In this document: positions 55,362 to 64,000 of the stretch, piece by piece
Layout: each line of letters begins with the position of its first letter
Numbering within the stretch: the first letter of the stretch is position 1
Notes under the pieces: model-generated
The model's input: only the letters and a program-made list of their open reading frames with translations
Told to the model about the DNA's origin: nothing
Database searches by the model: none
Assembly: GCA_038501195.1 (NCBI GenBank)
Contig: JBBPUQ010000001.1
Coordinates: 2,170,001-2,234,000, forward strand
Length of the DNA stretch: 64,000 bases
Reading direction: 5' to 3'
Source of the DNA: Nemania diffusa
Lineage: Eukaryota; Ascomycota; Sordariomycetes; Xylariales; Xylariaceae
Program-made: the position numbers and the translations under genes

Positions 55362-58300
55362 TCATCCGCGTTCCCTCTTTTTCCCTTCCTTTTGCTCTTT
55401 CTCCTGGCCCTTCAGTGCCACTAGCTCGTCCTCTTGAAGTACAAAGCAAGGGGGATGGTATTTACGCCGTCTTAAATCTTCAAACTGGGAGGCATTCAAT
55501 TTCGAGGGTTTGCCCCTTTTCTTGTAGTATTTACGGTGCCTCTCAACTGATTTGATGCAATCCACGTTTCCTTCTCGCTTGATTAGTGGTTGAAGAACGG
55601 TTGCGGCGAGTTGAATCGAGAGACCCAGCTCTTTGGCGTGCCGCACTATGCCATCTTTCCACCTTTCCGTTAAGTATAACTTATCTGTGAGATCGTACTG
55701 GGCTATTTTAGACGCGTCAAGACATAGGGAGGCCAGGCCTAAGTTGTCGATGTGATCTTCAGATACTTCGCTAAATAGGAGGAAGTATAGGGCATCTAGT
55801 GAATACGGTCCGTCGCTTGGGCTTTGCGGGGTGTAGTTTAAGTCGTTTGGATTCTTGCCTAAAGCAGGATGTCTCCGGTTAGCTGTAGCTGTAGATAAAT
55901 TACTGGGTTGCGAGAGACGATATAAATATTAGTTAATGCAGCGGTGTAAATCATGAACTGCCCAAGACGTGTGCATGACCTAGTGACATCGTCTTATTAA
56001 ATGAATAAAACCAAACTCTATGGCTCGGAAACTTTTTCGGATTTCCTAGTAGACGTAGGATATTGAGGATTTCTTCCTCTTAATTGCTTGAGAGGAGCAG
56101 CTGGTGACTCACTTTTGAATACAATATAATTGTCCATGAACTTGCTTCTGAGGTTATCGAGAAATGTCTGGCACCTGTCATGCATGCTGACCCAATCAAA
56201 CGCAGATAGTGCCTCGTCTTGATGTAGGGACTCTGTCACTAGTTCTAGCACCTCGAGGTCATTGGGAACCTCTAAAAGAGTCAACTTCTCCCTGGCCTGG
56301 TTATTTTTATACTCGGGATGGTCCAACTGGTTGGCAATAATTTCGTGTGCGCACTTGATTGGCGGATCCGCGCCGAAAATTGGATGAGCGAGAGGAGAGC
56401 GGTAAACAAGGTCAGGCTGATAGTAGCACTCGAACATATTAGCCACATAACGAGAAATTGGGTTTCTCTCGCCTGCTTTCTGTGCTTTATGCAAATTCAT
56501 ATAACATTGTGAGTAGTGGAGTTGTTCTACGATATCTCCAGATTAGTGATCAATATGGCAAATTTCAGACATGGAGATCCTACTCTCGATGCAGTGGGTG
56601 AGCGTTTTGTCTGAACACCGGCCAGATAGGCCCTCATTTTCTGGCATAAGTAATAGCAGTTCTGGAGCTCGCATTAGGACTATCAGAAAGCTTAGCCACT
56701 AAACTCTTGTAATACTTTGTCTTGCTAGGAGAGGGCAATGAGGGAAAGAATAGTGAAGCAATCGCCGGGGTTACTGACTGACTGACGCCATATCGGGCCA
56801 CAAATCAACTAAGTTCAACCTGTACATCGACGAGTACAATATAGCTGCTGGAGCGATACATTCGTGCAGCCGGATTGCCCACCACTCAAAATACCGATAC
56901 TCTTGCTCCAGCCACCATGACTGCATGCCGCATAGTAACGGGTGGTTTTTTTGGAAGAAGAAATCAACAGAGGGAGCCATAGCCATTTCTTTCGCTTCTG
57001 GCTCGAGATTCTCTATGGCTTTCTTTCGGAAGTTGTCGCGCCTTATACATCTCGCCACAACCTGGACAACAGCGAAGATCGAAGGCTTATTGCCATCTCT
57101 ATCCTTTTTGCGCGCAGTCGGGTGCTTAGAAAATCTGCGAATAAGAGAAACCTGGTCTTCAGCCTGCTCTTTGAGGTCGTCCAATGCCGTTGGAGAATAG
57201 TCACCAAGCGTTACCACGGTATCTAACCAGATTTGGAGGGATAGGACGAGCCAAAGTGGGAGATGATCCGGATCGAGGTAAGGATCCCACGTCATCCATC
57301 CACTCGTGATCTCATCAACACAAGGGAGAAACGGCTGGTCGTCTTCGTGAGCAAACCCCGACAGGATATGTAATAACGTACAAACGACGGATATAAAGAT
57401 CCGATGAGCGACTGGTTTGCCATATAATTTAAACGGATCCTTCCCCGCTTCTCTTATCATCACCCACGAGCGGAAGTAGTTGAAGTGTGGCATATCTACT
57501 AAGAACAATATAACGCCACCCAGAGCTTCATAGCAACACCAGCTTGACTCGTAACTTTGCCAACTGTCAAGCTCATAGTTTTGAGAAAAGTCTCCAGTGA
57601 CTCCTTTGTAGATCCATTCATTGATAAGCCATTCAGGTGGCATATCAGGCAGATGTCGCGTAGCCTGGATTTGGATATCGCAATTATCTCGCATTTGCCT
57701 GTTAGAAAATATCAGTCAAAATTAGTTGCATATCATCAAGAGTATGAACGCTTTTAGGAACTCAGAACAGTGTGAGGAATAGAATATTGCAAACTATTTA
57801 ACAACTCTTTTCTTATAGGGCCCCTCTTAAAGGATCACGATACTGACCTAATGGCTGTATTGGTAACAAGAGTTCTCGTGGTTAAAGTTTCGAGCCCTTG
57901 TCTGTAAGCATGCCAGTACGCTGACAAGTACGATCTTACAGCGAACAAGTCGTTAAAGAAACACACCCAGGCGACTATGACTCTGGACGTTAGTAATTGA
58001 TACCCTAGGCGTGCTTTGTAATTGTTTCGAAAGCTTGGTAAGCCTCTGCGGTATGCTGATGTCTTTGGAAGTATTCGTTGTCATTTTTAATCAAAATTTC
58101 CCTTTTCAAGACAAGGTAATAGGACGCTGAGAAACACTCACAGAATGCCTCACCTGGTAGTGCAGGTAAGGAATAAGTCTCCATGGCGTCCACTGTCAAA
58201 GGATTTCTTATATCTGGGTCATTGGAAGGTTCAGTATCAACAGGAGCAGATAACAGAATGTCTCTGACAATACGCAGGGTCGACATTGCTATGACATGAA

Positions 58301-58712
58301 TGTGAGCAGATTCAGTATCCTTATCCCTAGCCTCTTTTTTCATGTCAATTTCGGGTCTTTTTTGATTCCCAGGGTCCCAGTCCCCGCGTAACGATATCAT
58401 GTAACAAAGAGGGTTGAGCATGCGCCTAGGTACCATGCCGTGGTGTGCGACAACCGAAGCAAGACGAATTAAATTGCGGTACGTGATAATGGTTCTTGCG
58501 CGAAATGGGCCGGTGGCGTCTGCATATTCTTCTAAGTGTTCTGCATGTGCTTCCGCAGGCTCGTCCGTATGTTCTTCCACATGTTCTCTAAACTTGGCTG
58601 CAGCCTTGACGAGCCATGTGGTGAACTCCTTCTGGCATGAAAGGTATAGTAAGTAACTGTTGCAACCCGTGTAGCTTGAAACCTCAGGTGGCCTTTCAGG
58701 TTGATCGGGCAT
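55362..58712 (-). CDS. DUF6604-type fungal protein (multi-exon; 3' half model provisional)
   Basis: I relate it to the uncharacterised fungal DUF6604 family from the N-terminal YLLYLSCQKEFTTWLVKAAAKF segment, the TYRNLIRLA stretch and the TRTLVTNTAI helix. Secure exons: 58154-58712 (phase 1 end at CCAG|GTGAGG), 57848-57974 (VAWVCFFNDLFAVRSYL ...) and 57698 down to about 56780 (RQMRDNCDIQI ... HPLLCGMQSWWLEQEYRY ... LVDLWPDM). Downstream open frames continue the family's usual order: 56018-56500 (ISRYVANMFECYYQ ... SAFDWVSMHDRCQTFLDNL) and about 55362-55868 (LDALYFLLFSEVSEDHIDNL, then a Lys/Arg-rich tail). Exact joints between about 55870 and 56780 could not be fixed, and the last block could be separate. 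The frame running on to 58005 is intron read-through. No catalytic motif is visible. Confidence 0.65.
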
Positions 58713-59502
58713 AATTGCTGGTTCTACAAGATGTAGGAAGCTGAAGCATCAGACTCAAGAAAATACTGAAATACTATCTTAAGTGCGTATATAGACACTG
58801 GCAGAATGTAACTTAAAGCCAGGGAAAAGATGATCTAGGAGCGCATATAAGCAAACAAACGGTTGCATGTAGTTGGAATCGAGAGGGTGAACGAGTTCTA
58901 AGGCTAGGGTAGATGTTGACTATTAGACACGTCCTTCGTACTTCAGTATAATCAGTGGGTGCTACACGACCGACGCAATTGTGTAATTCCTTCCTGCAAT
59001 GGGTATCTACTTACCTTAAGTAGGTAAGGACGTCATGCTGATCAATTACTCTACATTAGGTTCTTAGGTCGGTAGGTGCACACGAGCGCTACGGTAAAGA
59101 TCCAGTCGAATGTGAACGTGGTTTGGAAACCCCTATCTAGTCTAAACGCAGGCAGTAAGACATCACGACCTTAAATGCTACTTGGCATATCAGGTATTCC
59201 ATAAGGAAATAATAAAATTCTAGTGTTAACGACGTATTTTTATAAGCCATCATAGATAGAGTAATATGACATCTGAAATTTTCTATATAGTTTTGGGGGT
59301 ATAAGCGCGTCTTCATTCCCAAAGCCACTATAGACGATATATGTGAATAAAAATGGCAAGCTAAACCGCAACGCCCAAGAAAATGTGATCCGTCATGTGT
59401 CTGTCTATCCGTGTATATATATATATATGTGTGTGTGTGTGTGCGTGGGCGCCCAACAGCCCGGATTCTCTATTACTCAAGTTACAAGACGGCCCCCCCT
59501 TT
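58713..59502. other. Intergenic spacer with TA/TG microsatellite
   Basis: 790 bp. It contains a near-palindrome CTTACCTTAAGTAGGTAAG at about 59010-59028 and a (TA)n(TG)n microsatellite at 59413-59443 just beyond the peptidase stop. No gene is seen. Confidence 0.55.
59413..59443. repeat. (TA)n(TG)n microsatellite
   Basis: A compound dinucleotide repeat of about 30 bp, 60 bp downstream of the S28 peptidase stop, probably in its 3' UTR or flank. Confidence 0.85.
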
Positions 59503-61226
59503 TTACGCTCGCCGTCTGGCCACCGCCCTCCTGCTCGATGCTGGCTTCTCCCAATCTTTCAACCAGCTGCCCATAATCTCGACGGCTTTCTCAATGACGG
59601 GTGTCTGGTACGGGCTGTCGTCCTCGAGGATGAGGTCGGGGACGTGCACGCCCTTCTCGACGACGAGGGCCGGGATCGCGTCCGAGCTCTCGACGGGCCC
59701 GCCTGGTCGGCTGTCGGCCGCGATCGTGGCCGATCGCCAGGGGTCGTGCTCGCCGTTGACGAAGAGCACGCGCTCGTACGGCGCGTCCCAGCCCTTCGTC
59801 CACATGTTGAGGTGTTCGGCGGTGAAGCCGACGACTGACCCGGCCTGGAACCCGTTCGTCTCTGGGAAGGCCAGGGGACATCGTCGCTGGTAGTGCTCCG
59901 GGCGGAGCGCCGAGGAGATGATGTTGGTGCCGTCGGACTTGGGGGGTCCGGTTTGATACCACCCGAACGGCTCGTTGCAGAGCATCCACATCCACTGCCG
60001 GTTGTCGTCTGCGAGGTCGTTGGGCGTGTTCCATACGATGGAGTCGTCGTAGGTGTCGCAGGAGGCACCATTCTCCCCGCAGTCTATGTTCCCCCTCACG
60101 TACGACGAGTACGCATCGAGCGCGGCCACCAATCCCACACCCCTGCCTGACTCACTCATCCAGCGAGTGTAGTTAGACGACACGCCTTCGATGTGGTCGC
60201 AAAACGAGATGACGGCATCCTGGTTGCTCTGCCATTGGGTGAGGGGGTTAGAGACAACATCGGCGAAGTCGGCGTCGTTGAGGGCAGAGAGTCCGAATCG
60301 AAGCTTCAGCGTGGCTACATCTCCCGCATCGCCAGACGAGAGAACGCCGTCGATGTATTGAACTACGGTCTTGACATCGGCACTGCAGTTCCGAGGTAAA
60401 GCCTCTTCGATAGGCGTGAAGTATTCCCAGAAGTCGTAGATTGCTTCAACGACAGCAGAAGATGCGTGGTACGCGGTGAAAGTGCCTGGCAAGATATTAG
60501 GGTGAGATAGCACAGTCTGATACCCTGCATAGTCACTTACCGGGATCGAGTTGGCTCGTCCAAGCTGTTAAAGCACCACTGTAAGAACCTCCCATAAGCA
60601 CCCAGGGGTTCTCGTTACTGTTACAGGTACCCCCTTCGCAGAATTGGCAGTCGACGTTCTTGGCGAAATATGATAAGTCGTTAATCGAGTTTGGTAAGTT
60701 CAAGTATTGTAACGTCTCTGCTGTGAGTGTGTCGAAAGGAATCGACTTTCCCCAATACCGGTGTTCAAGTATGATAACGGCGCCCTTGAACTGTTGAGCA
60801 TAGTACCCGGGCAGGGTCGTGTTCTCTAGATACCCGACTAGACCCTCTGCATTGCTCTCGCCGGGATTGAACAGAAAGATTGGACCACTTTTAAAGATTG
60901 GATGTTAGTCAATGGTTTAATTTGCGGCTATGGTAGTCTGGATGTTTCACTTTGACTCACTCTTCCTCGTAAAATTCGGCATTCCACCAATATCTCTGCT
61001 GAAATGTGCCTTTTTCTTGGTCGTTGTGATCAACCAATTGGTCGAAAGTACCCATGCCCATGATTATTAGGTCGTCATCTTCGAGAATTGACTTGTGTTC
61101 TTCACTTAAATCCTTTTGTTTCATTCCAAACTGCTGTTTCTTCATCTTCATTGTATCCAGCTGCGCTACCGCAAGCGATAACTGCGCTAGAAGCGGTAAC
61201 AAGCCTACTGACAGAACGGACTTCAT
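59503..61226 (-). CDS. Secreted S28-family serine carboxypeptidase (prolyl carboxypeptidase type)
   Basis: S28 peptidases remove residues after proline from peptide termini, usually outside the cell or in lysosome/vacuole. Three exons: 60961-61226, 60541-60887 and 59503-60485 (531 aa). The signal peptide is visible (MKSVLSVGLLPLLAQLSLAVAQ). The mature part opens with QLVDHNDQEKGTFQQRYWWN, then GPIFLFNPGE and LEHRYWGKSIPF. The nucleophile is in MGGSYSGALTAW (Ser190). The Asp is in FVNGEHDPWRS (about 453) and the His in KGVHVPDLI (about 484). A short Arg-rich C-terminus follows. Cysteine-rich FCEGGTCNSNENPWV and several NxS/T sites fit extracellular secretion. Introns are 55 and 73 nt with standard sites. 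Fungal members include acid prolyl endopeptidases, so exo- versus endo-activity is unresolved. Confidence 0.93.
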
Positions 61227-62858
61227 CTTGCAAAAATTCTGACGTTATAACTAAGAGAAAACCGACAGAGAGAAGAAACCAGGTCGCTCACCGAATACCT
61301 TGCTAAAGCGAGGTATCACGACCGTGGGACTACCCGCTTGAAGAAGCAGACAAAAAGAATAAACGCAAAAGAGAAACTGACGAAGGGAATGAGAGCACGA
61401 AAAGCCACTGCATTTGTCAAACCGGGGATCTGACAACTCATTTATATATGATATCTGGCACCAAAGTCCTGGTCAGCCCTAGGGCCTTGAGCTAGGGGTA
61501 CCCCCGGAAGAGTGAGCTCATCTCTCCTAGACGATCGTCTAGTATTAGGTAGTTAATATCACCAGCCTCATTAACTGGGTCCGCCAAGAGGATACTGTCA
61601 CGTTATAGGACTGGTCGCAAAATGCCAGGGCTGTGGTGTATGGCACAGCAGTCCCCTGCAGTTCCTGAGACGCCGCAGCCTTCGTGTAATGAGCTTCCTT
61701 CTCAGCACTTCCTACTACAGGATATCCGTCTCTCAGATGTAGATAGCATGTCTACCTATGTGATAGTTATGTTACTATAGCCTTGATCATAGTAAAGAGG
61801 TTACTTCTATGAATAGAGAGAAATTGTGCCCGAGAAGCGGCGAGCTACCTAGGTCTAACTATGCTATAAGCATAGCCTCTGAGAATCTAAGCGCGCTCTA
61901 AAAGACCATCGGCGAATTCGTTTGATAGTCTTCGCTGGTACCATTAAGACCTGCCATCTGTGGGTTAAGCTGAAGGCCGCTAGATCTTAGGCTCGGCATC
62001 TATAAGTATGGTCGATTGATTTAGCTGCACTGCCTACTGTGATTTCAGAGATTAAAAGTAATCCTCTTTGGTCAACGGGAAACTCAGCACCCGTGGTCGT
62101 GGTAAATATAGGACAAGATGATACTTGTTGCAATACCTATGCGTAGTAACACGATTGCATAGCTGAAGAGGTACAGTTAATTATATGGCCCTGCCAAGAA
62201 CTCGCTACAGTAGTGACTAAAAGTCCAGCTAATAGCATAAGCTGCTATTGGCTCTGGGGTAACATCTAGCTAAGGCAGGGGAAAGCTAGGAGTTTCTATT
62301 TTGGGGAACAATGGCCTAGTTCCGCCCTACACTAGCTTGACACGGTTCCAGGATCCCCCTAGATAGATACCCTGTTCGCTTGTTTACTTAAAGACGGCTA
62401 TGCAGGTTGACCGACAGATCGTGGCAAGCGAATTGCTATGATGGTTTTCACAAAACGAGAACATCGGTCAACTGTACTGACTAGTTAATTGCCCTATAGC
62501 TACTTCTTTTCGTCGAAAAGAATTATGCAGCGATTAAGTAATAGCGGCTAACAGAACCCAACAAGACGGGTTTAATGTAGCTCATTAGAAGGAGGTAACT
62601 CAAATTCCAAACCAAACCCTGCTGCACAGGCTGTAATCCACTCGCTCGCTGTAATCTGTGTTGAAAAAGCTGATGCGCCGCCGGTGCTGACAAACAAAAC
62701 TCACTTTTTGATATCCAAACTTCCCAAGTCCACACTACCTTGGACGCGCTATAATAGTCATATAACCACCCAAAATTTCAGAGAAGAACAAGGGAAACTG
62801 CGGAATAACTGGCCTGGTGTCCCGGGGATTGCAACCTCTCTAGAGGATGTATATCCGT
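61227..62858. other. Intergenic spacer upstream of S28 peptidase
   Basis: 1.6 kb comprising the peptidase promoter and the 3' flank of the edge gene. No gene is supported; a 70-codon minus ORF at 62,523-62,735 has no family resemblance. Confidence 0.5.
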
Positions 62859-63917
62859 CTACATCTGGTGCTCTCCAGTTTGCTGCAGGAACTGATAAGA
62901 AGAGTCACTCAGGAAGGGGAGATATGATGAACTCTCGAAAGGTATATCTGCAACAGAGATCTCCGACTGGCCGGTTGAGAAAATGCTCAGGTCACCGGTC
63001 GCGCCGAACCGACGTAGCTCATCTTTTTGGAGCTTGTCCCAGAAGAATTCACAATCGTCCATCGTATCCGGCTCGTAGCCTGGCGCACGCGTAGCCCCGG
63101 GCTCAGGGACTGAGCTAGGGGTAGGATATGCTTGAGTAGGGGACAAATGTGTCTGCTGCTGTAAGGTGTTGTGATACTGCGAGGATTCTACATAAGGCTC
63201 AGACTGCATCTGTGCCGGTGCTGTGGTAGTAGCGGCTCGCCTAAGTGGGCTCGTCAGTTCTGGGGTGGGCAAGGTAGGGCCATGGTTGATTGCTGTGAAA
63301 GACCCTGCAGGTGCAGATTGGGAAGTGCCGAGACTATCTACGTCGCTAGAAGGTCGATCTATGTTGCGTATTCGGAGCCGTTCTGATATATCTATGACGT
63401 CGTGCTCATCTGGCCGAAGAGAACCAAAATCCTTCAATTTCCCAACTAAAGGGTGATATTCTTCAAGGCCCCCGCCTATACCACCCTCTCGCACGCGAAG
63501 TCTCGTCTTGTTAGGTCGGCCATTTTGATCGCTGTACCGGTAATAGTCCTGCTTGATGGTATCGAAGTAATCATTCATGCCATGTAGGATATCCACGTAA
63601 GTGGACGCCATTTTTTGGCCAGTAGACATCTTCAATAGTGTTTGAAACGTCAGTGCAGTAGGCCCGCGCTTAAAAACGTCCTTGAGCCCATCTTCCTGTG
63701 TGTCTTCGAAGTCAAAATTCAACATATGCCTTTCGGTATCCATCTCTAGAATATGAAAAATATGCACTATTAGTTTCTCAAGCCTGACTTTCTATCTTAG
63801 AAATAAGAGGTTACTCACTGTAGCAAACGTTAGTCCATCGACTATGACATATGATTTTGGAAATAAAGACTTAGGGAGCTTGGAGTGATAGGCTTCAACA
63901 CGTACCGCGGAAAATGA
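62859..63917 (-). CDS. Unrecognised fungal protein near the window edge (5' end uncertain)
   Basis: The last exon is 62859-63743 (294 codons plus stop), opening MDTERHMLNFDFEDTQEDGLKD. A preceding exon in frame, ending ...YVIVDGLTFAT at a GTGAGT donor (about 63822), joins it through a CTAGAG acceptor. That exon is open back to an ATG near 63950 (MDCRLRRTLRRSFSAV) or further into a Cys-containing stretch, with an in-frame stop beyond it. The true start may lie outside the window via another intron. The first about 100 residues of the last exon look folded (ALTFQTLLKMSTGQKMASTY, GMNDYFDTIKQDYYRY). The rest is Ser/Pro/Gln-rich, ending with a hydrophobic-acidic tail (CEFFWDKLQKDELRRFG ... SYLPFLSDSSYQFLQQ) that could be an activation-type region. 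No DNA-binding domain is visible here. Function not assigned. Confidence 0.6.
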
Positions 63918-64000
63918 GCGCCGTAAAGTCCTACGAAGGCGGCAGTCCATATAGCAAAGAGTACAATCGTAGACTGAGGCAGCTTATCCTTTCTCTGGCA

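Noticed and set aside
58005..58153. Apparent coding extension (GEAFCECFSASYYLV...) of the DUF6604-type exon 1
   Set aside because: A CCAG|GTGAGG donor and a TACTAAC...CATAG acceptor remove it and restore the family sequence VAWVCFFNDLFAVRSYL in phase.
59413..59443. Possible CRISPR-like or structured repeat
   Set aside because: Simple TA/TG microsatellite in a eukaryotic 3' flank.

Overview
This is nuclear DNA from a filamentous ascomycete (Pezizomycotina, most likely a Sordariomycete). The evidence is the many short spliceosomal introns (about 50-110 nt, GT...CTAAC/CTGAC...AG), typical fungal families (SPT2, STU1, SEC62, NCS1 permeases, A-T-R reductases, DUF6604-type proteins), and intergenic sequence peppered with CTACCTAGGTAGG-type palindromes. 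There is no rRNA, recognisable transposon, CRISPR array or prokaryotic operon.

Layout. 1-5.8 kb is housekeeping: the N-terminal part of the MPS1/TTK spindle-checkpoint kinase (runs off the left edge), ribosomal stalk protein P2, and chromatin protein SPT2. 8.0-10.7 kb carries a PARP with odd splice sites in its catalytic part. 13.2-15.1 kb is an NCS1 nucleobase-type permease with a palindromic pair of GATA sites in its promoter. 15.6-28.7 kb looks like a secondary-metabolism neighbourhood: an adenylation-thiolation-reductase (A-T-R) enzyme, a rhodopsin-domain membrane protein, a cytochrome P450, a UbiA prenyltransferase of the meroterpenoid type and an arylsulfotransferase-like membrane protein. 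No polyketide synthase is visible, so the acid substrate must come from elsewhere or from another locus.

30.9-31.15 kb has two tandem intron-containing tRNA genes, Arg(UCG) and Glu(UUC). 32-47 kb holds a small single-pass membrane protein, a membrane-anchored histidine acid phosphatase/phytase-like enzyme, a disordered fungal protein, SEC62, a seven-exon RNase T2 with a 12-nt micro-exon, a GNAT acetyltransferase and a Cys-rich small protein. 47.4-54.8 kb has the CLASP homologue STU1, a basic-secretory-protein-type zinc peptidase and a UNC93-like transporter. 55-61 kb has a DUF6604-type protein and an S28 serine carboxypeptidase. The right edge carries an unrecognised protein whose 5' end is incomplete or uncertain.

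Most genes are independently transcribed with divergent or convergent spacers of 0.3-2.5 kb. The only stretch that reads as a functional unit is the A-T-R / P450 / prenyltransferase region, with the architecture known from ascochlorin/ilicicolin-type pathways (prenylated aryl aldehydes). Exon boundaries were deduced by hand from reading frame and splice consensus, with no transcript evidence.
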